The notes: a model not told the origin generated them from the letters alone. Positions 1-6,421 are shown, numbered from the stretch's first letter. The stretch is DNA of 8,727 nt from Bacteroidota bacterium (GCA_024640925.1 JAHEEB010000124.1:1-8727), one strand, 5' to 3'. Numbers and translations are program-made.

Positions 1-2
1 CG

Positions 3-143
3 AAACAGGTTAAAACTGGTTTATATCGAGAAGGAATAAAAAAGATAAGTATAATGCCAAATAATAAAACGACCAATGAAAGCAACAAAAAATCAGAATA
101 TTCCATATCAGCTGAGCCCTTTAAACAAATTCTCCCTATATAA
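3..143 (+). CDS. Possible C-terminal end of an upstream gene (partial, unrecognised)
   Basis: Reading from base 3, an open frame of 46 codons runs from the window edge to a TAA at 141-143. The translation starts KQVKTGLYREGIKKIS and ends EPFKQILPI, with a mixed, charged composition like a real protein tail. I do not recognise the family and see no motif. An overlapping frame opening at the ATG at 76 has a poorer composition and is treated as a shadow. A second short open tail in frame 1, stopping at 37-39, cannot be excluded as the true end of the upstream gene. Sequence to the left of the window would settle it. Confidence 0.35.
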   Translation, partial: KQVKTGLYREGIKKISIMPNNKTTNESNKKSEYSISAEPFKQILPI

Positions 144-208
144 AAAATTGAAAATGCAAAGATATGTGAAAACAGAGCACGAAATTTTAATCGATATCAT
201 ATTGAAAA

Positions 209-239
209 TTGATATAAGTCAGTTTTTTTGTTTACTTTG
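209..239 (+). promoter_or_regulatory. Candidate Bacteroidota-type promoter of the Crp/Fnr gene
   Basis: A TTACTTTG at 232-239 matches the Bacteroidota -7 consensus TAnnTTTG at seven of eight positions. A TTG at 209-211 lies 20 bases upstream as the -33 element. Transcription would begin near 245, about 45 bases before the ATG at 289. The -33 TTG sits inside TTGAT-ATAA-GTCAG (208-221 region), which resembles an Fnr-type half site (TTGAT-N4-ATCAA) with two mismatches. Autoregulation is therefore conceivable but weakly supported. Confidence 0.45.
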
Positions 240-288
240 TAACCAACAAACAAATGGTTTTAGTTAAAATTACCACAAATACCGTTAA

Positions 289-990
289 ATGACTAATTCA
301 AAAGAAAATATAATTAAGAAATTCAGGTTCAACAGCGATTCGATTTTGCATAGGTTGCCGGCAAAGGATAAAAAAGAGTTGGAAGATGGAATGGTATACC
401 GAAAATACAAAAAAGGGAAAAATATTTTTATTGAGGGTTTTCATCCGACTGGAATTTTTTATGTAAAAGAGGGTAAAATTAAGAAGTATAAAACCCACCG
501 TGACGGTAAGGAGCAGATTATTTATATATGCAGCAGCGATGAATTGTTTGGCTATTCAGCCTTAATAAGTGAAGAATCTTATCCCGATTCGGCAGCTGCT
601 TTAACCGATGTAACTGTGGGTTTCATACCCAAAGAAATATTCTACAAAGTATTGGATCGTTCACCCGTTTTATCCATCAATCTTTTGAAAAATTTCAGCC
701 ATGAGTTTGGCGTAATGGTCAATAATATAACTTTTGCCAGAAGATCGGTAAGAGAAAGGTTGGCGCTTGCACTTCTGGTACTCCAGGATAAATTCAGAAA
801 ATCTGAAGATCCTCATGCTCCGGTTGAAATTGTACTTACCCGCGACGAACTTGCTGGTATGGTTGGCACTGCTGTTGAAACCCTTATAAGGTTACTGCGC
901 GATTTCAAGAACGAAGGTCTGATTGAAACTCAGGGCCGTAAAATAAAGATTCTAAATTCAGCAAAAATTATAGAAATAACGAATATCTAA
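289..990 (+). CDS. Crp/Fnr-family transcriptional regulator
   Basis: This is a cytoplasmic DNA-binding regulator of 233 residues, the normal family length. Residues about 30-145 form the cyclic-nucleotide-binding-like beta-roll, with FIEGFHPTGIFYVKEGKIK as a typical early part. They are followed by the dimerisation helix (about 128-165) and a winged helix-turn-helix (about 155-228). The recognition region TRDELAGMVGTAVETLIRLL (184-203) resembles that of Fnr, including the ET-x-x-R pattern. The phosphate-binding cassette region (LFGYSALISEESYPDSAAAL, 86-105) lacks the arginine that contacts cAMP in E. coli CRP. The N-terminus (FRFNSDSILHRL) has no cysteines, and only one Cys (81) is present, so neither cAMP sensing nor an Fnr-type [4Fe-4S] cluster is likely; the effector is unknown. 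It lies 134 bases upstream of the pectinase group on the same strand and could regulate it, though only position suggests this. The start ATG at 289 has no Shine-Dalgarno sequence, as is usual in this phylum. Confidence 0.93.
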   Translation: MTNSKENIIKKFRFNSDSILHRLPAKDKKELEDGMVYRKYKKGKNIFIEGFHPTGIFYVKEGKIKKYKTHRDGKEQIIYICSSDELFGYSALISEESYPDSAAALTDVTVGFIPKEIFYKVLDRSPVLSINLLKNFSHEFGVMVNNITFARRSVRERLALALLVLQDKFRKSEDPHAPVEIVLTRDELAGMVGTAVETLIRLLRDFKNEGLIETQGRKIKILNSAKIIEITNI

Positions 991-1036
991 AACCTGTATT
1001 TATTACTACTAAGAGAAAGGACTAATTTTCAATCAA

Positions 1037-1053
1037 AAAAATATTTTATTTTT
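1037..1053 (+). terminator. Weak A/T-only hairpin with U-tract after the Crp/Fnr gene
   Basis: AAAAATA (1037-1043) and TATTTTT (1047-1053) are perfect inverted arms with a three-base loop, so the 3' arm is itself U-rich. It lies 47 bases after the regulator's stop. The stem is entirely A-U, so it would be a weak terminator at best and may only reflect AT-rich sequence. Confidence 0.2.
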
Positions 1054-1090
1054 GAGCTATGAAGTATTAATAAAGAATATTGAACTCGTT

Positions 1091-1111
1091 ATTTGACTGG
1101 AAATTTCAAAT
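1091..1111. promoter_or_regulatory. Small dyad just upstream of the GH28 start
   Basis: ATTTGA (1091-1096) and TCAAAT (1106-1111) form a perfect 6-bp dyad around a nine-base spacer that itself contains part of the palindrome GAAATTTC (1100-1107). It ends 13 bases before the GH28 ATG. It could be an operator. The nine-base spacing does not match the classic Crp (N6) or Fnr (N4) boxes. No convincing -33/-7 promoter pair was found in 991-1124. Confidence 0.25.
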
Positions 1112-1124
1112 GATTATATAAACT

Positions 1125-2501
1125 ATGAAGCACACAAAAATTCTATTTACAATGATTTTAGTGGTTACGTTTATCATCATTTCCTTTAAGAAAGATGAAT
1201 GCTCTGTAACTATAAATGAAATATCAGTAAAAGCACCTTTTGAGATGCCAACGATTAAAGTCCCCGATTTTAGTAATTGTAAGAAAATTTCAATCGTGGA
1301 ATTTGGTGCTGTTCAGGGAGATAAGGGAAAAACATCTCAGGCCATTGCTCAGGCAATTGATGAAGCCAATAAAGCTGGAGGCGGAATAGTTATTATTCCT
1401 GAAGGTAATTGGTTAACCGGACAGATTCATTTGAAAAGCAACGTTAATATGCATTTGAATAAAGGGGCGGTTCTTGTTTTTTCTGAAAATCCAGCCGATT
1501 ATTTGCCGGCAGTTCATTCCTCTTGGGAAGGTCTGGAATGTTATAATTATTCACCATTAATTTATGCTTATCAGTGTAAAAATATTGCAATCACCGGGCA
1601 GGGTGAGATAAAAGCAAAAATGGATGTTTGGGAAAAATGGTTTTCTCGTCCTAAAGCTCATATGGAGAGCCTGAAAAGATTATATAATTTATCGGGTCAA
1701 AATGTTCCTGTAGAAGATAGACAGATGGTAAATGACACAGCAAATCTCCGACCTCAGTTTATTCAATTTAACCGTAGCGAGAACATTTTATTGGAAGGAA
1801 TTTCTATTTCAAACAGCCCGTTTTGGACCATTCATCTTTATTTGTCAAAAGATATTGTTATCAGAAATGTGAAAATTTGGGCACATGGTCATAATAACGA
1901 TGGATTAGATCCGGAGATGAGTCAAAATGTGTTGGTAGAGAATTGTGTTTTTGACCAGGGAGATGATGCCATTGCTGTAAAATCAGGTCGAAACCCAGAG
2001 GGCTGGCGAACAAAAACACCTTCAAAAAATATTGTTATTCGAAATTGCACAGTAAAAAATGGTCACCAATTATTGGCTATTGGTAGTGAATTGTCAGGTG
2101 GAATAGAAAATATATTCCTGGATAGCTGCACTGTTGTTGAGGGAGCCAAACTATTTCATCTGGTATTTATTAAAACCAATGAACGCATGGGTGGATATGT
2201 GAGAAACATTCATGTAAGCAACATAAAGGCTGGCAAAGCAGACCTGGGAATACTTGGTATTGAAACAGATGTATTATATCAATGGCGGAATTTGGTTCCG
2301 ACTGTAGAACGCAGACTTACACCCATTAAAGATATATATCTTGAAAATTGTAAAGCTTCAAATGTAAAGTTTATTGCAAGAATATTAGGACAAAAAGAAC
2401 TTCCGGTAGAAAATGTATTTCTCAGGAATGTATCTGCCGATACAATTCAGGATCAGAAATATATACAGGAGAATGTTATAAACTTTAGTGTTGAAGAATA
2501 G
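1125..2501 (+). CDS. GH28 glycoside hydrolase (polygalacturonase / rhamnogalacturonan-hydrolase type)
   Basis: This is a 458-residue right-handed beta-helix enzyme predicted to cleave galacturonic-acid-containing pectin backbone with inverting chemistry. An N-terminal hydrophobic stretch (about 5-20) should direct export. No lipobox precedes Cys26, and there is no T9SS tail, so a periplasmic location is most likely. EFGAVQGDKGKTSQAIAQAI (59-78) is the usual family opening. The catalytic motifs are NNDG (257-260), GDD (279-281) and GHQ (313-315), with Lys350 in FIK (348-350). The 21-residue spacing from Asp259 to Asp280 agrees with characterised polygalacturonases. Two canonical residues differ: the second Gly of GHG is Gln, and the Arg of RIK is Phe348. 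GSELSGG (320-326) and KTNERMGG (350-357) follow the pattern I associate with Bacteroidota GH28 proteins. The gene leads the probable operon with the GH53 galactanase 46 bases downstream. Family assignment is firm; exact substrate and endo/exo mode are not determined. Confidence 0.93.
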   Translation: MKHTKILFTMILVVTFIIISFKKDECSVTINEISVKAPFEMPTIKVPDFSNCKKISIVEFGAVQGDKGKTSQAIAQAIDEANKAGGGIVIIPEGNWLTGQIHLKSNVNMHLNKGAVLVFSENPADYLPAVHSSWEGLECYNYSPLIYAYQCKNIAITGQGEIKAKMDVWEKWFSRPKAHMESLKRLYNLSGQNVPVEDRQMVNDTANLRPQFIQFNRSENILLEGISISNSPFWTIHLYLSKDIVIRNVKIWAHGHNNDGLDPEMSQNVLVENCVFDQGDDAIAVKSGRNPEGWRTKTPSKNIVIRNCTVKNGHQLLAIGSELSGGIENIFLDSCTVVEGAKLFHLVFIKTNERMGGYVRNIHVSNIKAGKADLGILGIETDVLYQWRNLVPTVERRLTPIKDIYLENCKASNVKFIARILGQKELPVENVFLRNVSADTIQDQKYIQENVINFSVEE

Positions 2502-2547
2502 TTTAGTCTATATCATTGTAGTTATTTATAACCTTAAATCAATATAT

Positions 2548-3909
2548 ATGTTAAGATTTATTCTTTTTATTTTATTTGCTGTTCTGATTTTTATTCCTTG
2601 CCATACTCAATGCTTTACTATAGGAGGAGATTTGTCCTATGTTAATTCAGTTCTGGCTAATGGAGGTATTTATAGAGATGCAGAAGGAAACCAGGTAGAT
2701 CCTTATTCGCTTTTTGCAGAGCGGGGAGCAAATATGGTGAGAATACGTTTATGGCATACTCCTGAGAATAACACAAATAAATGTGGTGATTCAATTTCGA
2801 GCAACAACCTGGAAGATGTTGTACTTGCATTTCAGCGCGCAAAAGCCCAGGGTATGAAACTAAATTTAGCTATTCATTATGGCGATTATTTCAATGACCC
2901 TGCCTGGCAAAAGATGCCTAAAGCCTGGTTGGGATTATCGCACGAAATACTTCTCGATTCAATTTACAACTATACCTATTCTGTAATGGAAAGGCTGGAA
3001 GCCGAAGGAGTAATTCCGGATATTATTGCTATTGGCAACGAAACTACCTGGGGCTTTATTACTGAGGCTGGGACTACTGAGGGCTGGACATGGCCCGATG
3101 ATGCAGACAAATTTAATACAGGATTGACAGCTGTAGATGATTTTAACACTGCTCATTCCATCAAAATAAAAAAAGCATTGCATTTTACCCAAAGTACTGC
3201 TTCCTGGTTAGCCGGGCTTTTTAAGAGTCAAGGAATCACAAATTTTGATATTATTGGTATTTCTTTTTACCCAGTGTGGTCCGATTTAACTTCTTTGCAA
3301 AGCTTAGGTGATTTGGTAAAACAGTTAAAAAATGGCTATAATAAAGAAATAATGATTTTTGAAACCGGCGCCCCATGGACAACAGCTAATGGTGACGGAT
3401 ATGCAAACATTATGAGTGATTATGGTAATTTCTCCTATGCGGTTACTCCGCAGGGGCAAAAAAGTTTTTTGTTTGACCTGGCAAATATGGTTTATTCAAA
3501 TGGTGGCTCAGGAATTCTATATTGGGAACCAGGCTGGATAAGTTCCAATATGTGTGATTTATGGGATCAGGGTTCATCTTATGAAAATACCAGCTTTTTT
3601 GATTTTAATAACAACAATGCTGCCTTACCCGCCTTTGATATATTTAATTTCTGTAATACATTACCAATAGAGTCAACTTTTGAAAGAGCAGGAATTTCAA
3701 TTGTTCCAAACCCGATAAAAAATGATTTTGAAATTAAGGGACTTGAGAAACAAGCAGAGATTCATGTGACAGACTATATGGGTCGCTTAGTCAAAAAGGA
3801 CCTATATGATAATAATAAAATTGATCTCAGCAACTTACCCAAAGGTGTTTATTTTATTTCTATACTTGTTGATAATGATTTGATTACAAAACAAATTATA
3901 AAAGAGTAA
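2548..3909 (+). CDS. GH53 endo-beta-1,4-galactanase with T9SS C-terminal sorting domain
   Basis: A secreted retaining endo-beta-1,4-galactanase acting on galactan side chains of rhamnogalacturonan I. The ATG at 2548 gives 453 residues and a clean signal peptide (MLRFILFILFAVLIFIPCHT, 1-20). A GTG at 2488 in the same frame would overlap the GH28 gene and put an unusual segment ahead of that signal, so it was not used. The catalytic domain spans about 24-370. RIRLWHTP (65-72) and HYGDYFNDPAWQKMPKAW (110-127) correspond to the GH53 strand-2 and HYSDxWADP regions. IGNE carries the acid/base Glu165, and FETGAPW the nucleophile Glu272. Residues about 382-453 (ISIVPNP...DYMGR...LPKGVYF...KQIIKE) form a type A sorting domain, which sends the protein through the T9SS to the cell surface or medium. 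The neighbours are GH28 upstream and an MBL-fold gene 15 bases downstream. Family and export route are very likely; preference for a specific galactan is inferred from family knowledge. Confidence 0.95.
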   Translation: MLRFILFILFAVLIFIPCHTQCFTIGGDLSYVNSVLANGGIYRDAEGNQVDPYSLFAERGANMVRIRLWHTPENNTNKCGDSISSNNLEDVVLAFQRAKAQGMKLNLAIHYGDYFNDPAWQKMPKAWLGLSHEILLDSIYNYTYSVMERLEAEGVIPDIIAIGNETTWGFITEAGTTEGWTWPDDADKFNTGLTAVDDFNTAHSIKIKKALHFTQSTASWLAGLFKSQGITNFDIIGISFYPVWSDLTSLQSLGDLVKQLKNGYNKEIMIFETGAPWTTANGDGYANIMSDYGNFSYAVTPQGQKSFLFDLANMVYSNGGSGILYWEPGWISSNMCDLWDQGSSYENTSFFDFNNNNAALPAFDIFNFCNTLPIESTFERAGISIVPNPIKNDFEIKGLEKQAEIHVTDYMGRLVKKDLYDNNKIDLSNLPKGVYFISILVDNDLITKQIIKE

Positions 3910-3924
3910 ACCTTACAATTTCGA

Positions 3925-5052
3925 ATGGCTAACCGGCACAAAATAAAAAATAAAATGTATATAACACTATTCACTATCTCTTTAATTATTGTTGCAGTTA
4001 TTGTTTATATGCATCACCCCAAATTCGGAAAATTACCAACAGGAGATCGGTTGGAAAGAATCAGAAAATCGCCCAACTATAAGAACGGTTCCTTTCAAAA
4101 CCAGAGCCCAACTCCTATTATGGCAGAAGGAGCAACCTTTTTCTCTTCGGCTAAAGAAGTCTTTTTTGGAAAAAGAGAAAGAGTTTCTCCGGTTGACGAA
4201 ATTCCATCATTAAAGACAGATCTTATAAATTTAGACATAGGTAAAGATGTTTTAGTCTGGTTCGGACATTCATCCTATTTTATTCAAATTGATGGAAAAA
4301 AAGCTTTAGTTGACCCTGTTTTAAGCGGTCATGCATCGCCAGTTTCCTTTTCGATAAAAGCATTTAAAGGTACTAATCCTTATACAGCAGAAGATATTCC
4401 CGAAATTGATTACCTTTTTATTACTCATGATCATTGGGACCATCTTGATTATGAAACGATAAAAAAGTTAAAACCAAAAATCAAAAAAGTAATTTGCGGA
4501 CTTGGAACCGGAGAGCATTTGGAACGTTGGGGTTTTAGCAAAAAAAATATTATTGAAATGGACTGGAATGAAAAAATTATTCTGGATAGTGGGTTCATTG
4601 CTAATTCTGTGCCGGCAAGACACTTTTCGGGACGAACATTTAAGAGAAATCAAACACTTTGGACATCATTTGTCTTTCAGTCACCAACAATGAAAATATT
4701 TATTGGAGGCGATGGTGGTTATGATAAGCACTTTACAGAAATAGGAAAAACATTTGGTCCAATCGATTTAGCAATTTTGGATAACGGGCAGCACAACAAA
4801 AACTGGAAATACATTCACCTTATGCCAGATGAAATTTTAAAAACATATAAAGAATTAAATGCAAAGCGGCTTTTTGCTGCACATACTTCTAAATTTGCCT
4901 TGGCAAACCATCCCTGGGATGAACCATTAACTCAGGTAAAAGAACTTAGCATCGAGCATAATATACCATTAGTATCACCTATGATTGGAGAACAAGTAAA
5001 CCTGAAAGACAGTACTCAAGAATTTTCTGAGTGGTGGAAAAATATAAATTAG
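3925..5052 (+). CDS. Membrane-anchored MBL-fold metallohydrolase (NAPE-PLD / UlaG-like)
   Basis: A 375-residue metallo-beta-lactamase-fold hydrolase. A basic N-terminus and one hydrophobic segment (about 12-29) predict a signal anchor with the catalytic domain in the periplasm. WFGHSSYFIQIDGKKALVDP (112-131) with SGHASP is the opening of the NAPE-PLD/RomA/UlaG group. Metal ligands are visible: HDHWDH (H168, H170, D172, H173), H233 in ARHFSGR, D263 in GGDGGY and H320 in AAHTSKF. The spacings (60, 30 and 57 residues) are close to those I recall for human NAPE-PLD, so a dinuclear zinc phosphodiesterase-type site appears intact. The substrate is unknown: a phospholipid headgroup or a lactone are family possibilities. 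A start at Met11 (3955) would keep the anchor but lose the basic N-terminus. It begins 15 bases after the galactanase, implying co-transcription, although no functional link with pectin is established. Confidence 0.88.
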   Translation: MANRHKIKNKMYITLFTISLIIVAVIVYMHHPKFGKLPTGDRLERIRKSPNYKNGSFQNQSPTPIMAEGATFFSSAKEVFFGKRERVSPVDEIPSLKTDLINLDIGKDVLVWFGHSSYFIQIDGKKALVDPVLSGHASPVSFSIKAFKGTNPYTAEDIPEIDYLFITHDHWDHLDYETIKKLKPKIKKVICGLGTGEHLERWGFSKKNIIEMDWNEKIILDSGFIANSVPARHFSGRTFKRNQTLWTSFVFQSPTMKIFIGGDGGYDKHFTEIGKTFGPIDLAILDNGQHNKNWKYIHLMPDEILKTYKELNAKRLFAAHTSKFALANHPWDEPLTQVKELSIEHNIPLVSPMIGEQVNLKDSTQEFSEWWKNIN

Positions 5053-5100
5053 GCTCGGATTAAGCAATAGAATATTGTAAATTTCAATTGCTTTCAGCCT
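5051..5100 (+). repeat. Large interrupted hairpin directly after the MBL-fold stop codon
   Basis: Two nested inverted arms bracket this stretch: AGGCT (5051-5055) with AGCCT (5096-5100), and AAGCAAT (5062-5068) with ATTGCTT (5087-5093). GAA/TTC (5070-5072 and 5083-5085) may extend the inner stem. The outer arm overlaps the TAG stop. No T-run follows, so this is not a standard intrinsic terminator, though it could stabilise the 3' end of the pectinase transcript. Confidence 0.4.
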
Positions 5101-5151
5101 GCAAGACCCACCAAGTTAATCGTTTACGCATTCTCTAATATGTAGTTAAAT

Positions 5152-5177
5152 AAAAAGGCCCGGTACATTAGCCGGAC
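5152..5177 (-). terminator. Rho-independent terminator of the DUF4476 gene
   Basis: Read on the minus strand, GTCCGG (5177-5172) pairs with CCGGGC (5163-5158), including one G-U pair, around an eight-base loop. A C and then five T (5156-5152), with more T just after, follow the stem. It lies about 50 bases beyond the stop of the minus-strand gene at 5228, which is the expected place and orientation. The plus-strand orientation lacks a following T-run. Confidence 0.7.
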
Positions 5178-5203
5178 AGCAGTCACGATCTAAGCCGACT
5201 GTA

Positions 5204-5218
5204 TGGGCTCAAAGCCCA
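5204..5218. repeat. Short perfect hairpin near the DUF4476 stop codon
   Basis: TGGGCT (5204-5209) and AGCCCA (5213-5218) are perfect 6-bp arms around a three-base loop, ten bases beyond the stop codon of the minus-strand gene. A further 5-bp pair, CAGTC (5180-5184) with GACTG (5197-5201), sits between it and the terminator. No T-run accompanies either. They may be mRNA 3' structure. Confidence 0.4.
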
Positions 5219-5227
5219 AGTATTTGA

Positions 5228-6337
5228 CTACCTTTTCCCTTTTATATATGAATTCAGTCCTTCTACACTGCTACTCATATCAAAGGAGCTATTAATCACA
5301 TAATAATTGTCCTTATCTATACAATAATCGTAGCAGAACTCGGCAAGTTCGAGCTTTGAATTTTCGAAACTTAAAAGATCAACAATTGTTTTTATTTGTT
5401 GTGAGGTAAAGCATTTCTTTGCTTCAACAATTTGTTTTGCAACAGTTACTTTGCTGCTGGTGAAAGCTTGTTCATCGACTGATTTTATAATATTATTCAT
5501 ATCTTCTTGTGTAACCACGCAGGACCTGTATGCAGGAGGATTTACCCTGTTCTGATCATGAGGATTGACAGGCCCTCTGTTTTGATCATGAGAAATATAC
5601 ACCTTAAAATCATTCTGATATTCCTGTTTAGTTAATAATTGGGAACAATTTCCATAGTTGTTGTAATCGTACGTGTATGGATAAACATCTTTAAGGTACT
5701 GTAACCTGTTCTGTTCAGCTTCCAGAAGGCTTCCAATTTTCATGATTTGTTCAACAGAAAGGCATTGGTTTTGTATAATTTGTAAAGCTTTAGCCGAACG
5801 TTCTCTATCTCCGTATTGATTCAAAATATCGTTTACATAATTATCAAATACTTCATCACTTGCCGGGTATTTACACCGGGTATTGTCTTTATAATTTTGC
5901 CATGCCGGGTAGTTATATGATGGAAACTGGTGTCTGGGCCGGGGTCTTTCAACTATTTCTGATTGACGGATTAAAGCTTCTTCTTCCAGTACAAAATCAT
6001 GAAGTTTGAAAGCAGCAGAAAAGCTGGTAAAAGCATCGTATACTTCATAAAAATTATATTTATCGATAGTATTACAATATGCATTGCGTGCAAAATCAAG
6101 TTTGTTTGTTTCAGTTTGAAATAGCATTGTAATTTCCTTTACCTGCTGCGATGTAAGGCAATTTTGCGATGAAAAATCCATTGCATAATTCAACTTTGTT
6201 AGTTCCTGGCGGATTTGAGTAAGTTGCATGTATTTCTGCCGGTAAAAATCTGCTGATACAGGCCTTTGACAGTTTTGTGAATAGATGGACAGAACAGTTG
6301 ACAAAAGCAGGAAGAGGATTGTATATGTTTTTTTCAT
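5228..6337 (-). CDS. Secreted protein with three DUF4476 domains
   Basis: A 369-residue exported protein of unknown function. The signal peptide is MKKTYTILFLLLSTVLSIYS (1-20) and mature protein probably starts at Gln21. Three diverged copies of the DUF4476 helical domain can be aligned by eye: about 29-117, 161-249 and 277-365. Each has a Cys followed by a helix: C60-LTSQQVKEI, C192-LSVEQIMKI and C309-FTSQQIKTI. Each continues with an acidic E-x-(N/S)-(K/R)-L segment, a Tyr/Asp-rich turn (IDKYNFYEV, YDYNNYGN, IDKDNYYVI) and a closing Y/F-I or F-V. The domains are joined by Pro/Tyr/Arg-rich linkers; the second linker repeats HDQNR (250-254 and 260-264). DUF4476 is a Bacteroidota family and usually appears once or twice per protein, so three copies is on the high side as far as I recall. 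It is monocistronic, with its own promoter and a terminator. No catalytic motif is seen; protein or envelope binding is only a guess. Confidence 0.88.
   Translation of the reverse strand: MKKTYTILFLLLSTVLSIYSQNCQRPVSADFYRQKYMQLTQIRQELTKLNYAMDFSSQNCLTSQQVKEITMLFQTETNKLDFARNAYCNTIDKYNFYEVYDAFTSFSAAFKLHDFVLEEEALIRQSEIVERPRPRHQFPSYNYPAWQNYKDNTRCKYPASDEVFDNYVNDILNQYGDRERSAKALQIIQNQCLSVEQIMKIGSLLEAEQNRLQYLKDVYPYTYDYNNYGNCSQLLTKQEYQNDFKVYISHDQNRGPVNPHDQNRVNPPAYRSCVVTQEDMNNIIKSVDEQAFTSSKVTVAKQIVEAKKCFTSQQIKTIVDLLSFENSKLELAEFCYDYCIDKDNYYVINSSFDMSSSVEGLNSYIKGKR
5547..5592 (-). repeat. Short direct repeat encoding the HDQNR linker units
   Basis: CTGTTCTGATCATGAG (5547-5562) recurs as CTGTTTTGATCATGAG (5577-5592), 15 of 16 bases identical and offset by 30 bases. 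The offset keeps the reading frame and yields two HDQNR units ten residues apart in the linker between the second and third DUF4476 domains. This looks like a recent small in-frame duplication. Confidence 0.6.
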
Positions 6338-6367
6338 AGTGGTAAATTTTTATTTTAACCAGAAATA

Positions 6368-6396
6368 CAAATATAGTGCCGATAATTTAGAAACAA
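6368..6396 (-). promoter_or_regulatory. Promoter of the DUF4476 gene
   Basis: On the minus strand TATATTTG (6375-6368) matches the Bacteroidota -7 consensus TAnnTTTG perfectly. A TTG (6396-6394) 18 bases upstream can serve as the -33 element, one base short of the usual spacing. Transcription would start near 6362, giving a leader of about 25 bases before the ATG at 6337. The -33 element lies inside the left arm of the 14-bp inverted repeat, so a protein bound there could block or recruit polymerase. Confidence 0.6.
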
Positions 6397-6421
6397 TAAT
6401 TAGCTTGTAATTATTGTTTCT
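6389..6421. repeat. Perfect 14-bp inverted repeat over the DUF4476 promoter
   Basis: The arms AGAAACAATAATTA (6389-6402) and TAATTATTGTTTCT (6408-6421) are exact reverse complements separated by five bases (GCTTG). The repeat covers the -33 region of the DUF4476 promoter. No T-run follows on either strand, so it is not an intrinsic terminator. It is long and regular enough to be a dimeric regulator's operator. A hairpin-forming element is the other reading. Confidence 0.65.

Noticed and set aside
76..267. Open frame of 63 codons upstream of the Crp/Fnr gene
   Set aside because: It overlaps a longer open tail in another frame (3-143) and runs through the proposed promoter at 209-239; its composition is Lys/Asn/Ile-rich with no recognisable feature.
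289..990. Oxygen-sensing Fnr with a [4Fe-4S] cluster
   Set aside because: The Fnr-like helix-turn-helix is present but the cluster cysteines are missing; only Cys81 exists.
1125..1204. Lipoprotein signal in GH28 ending at Cys26
   Set aside because: The residues before the Cys are Lys-Asp-Glu, which do not form a lipobox.
2488..2547. Upstream GTG start for the GH53 gene
   Set aside because: It would overlap the GH28 end by 14 bases and add 20 residues before a complete signal peptide that begins at the ATG at 2548.
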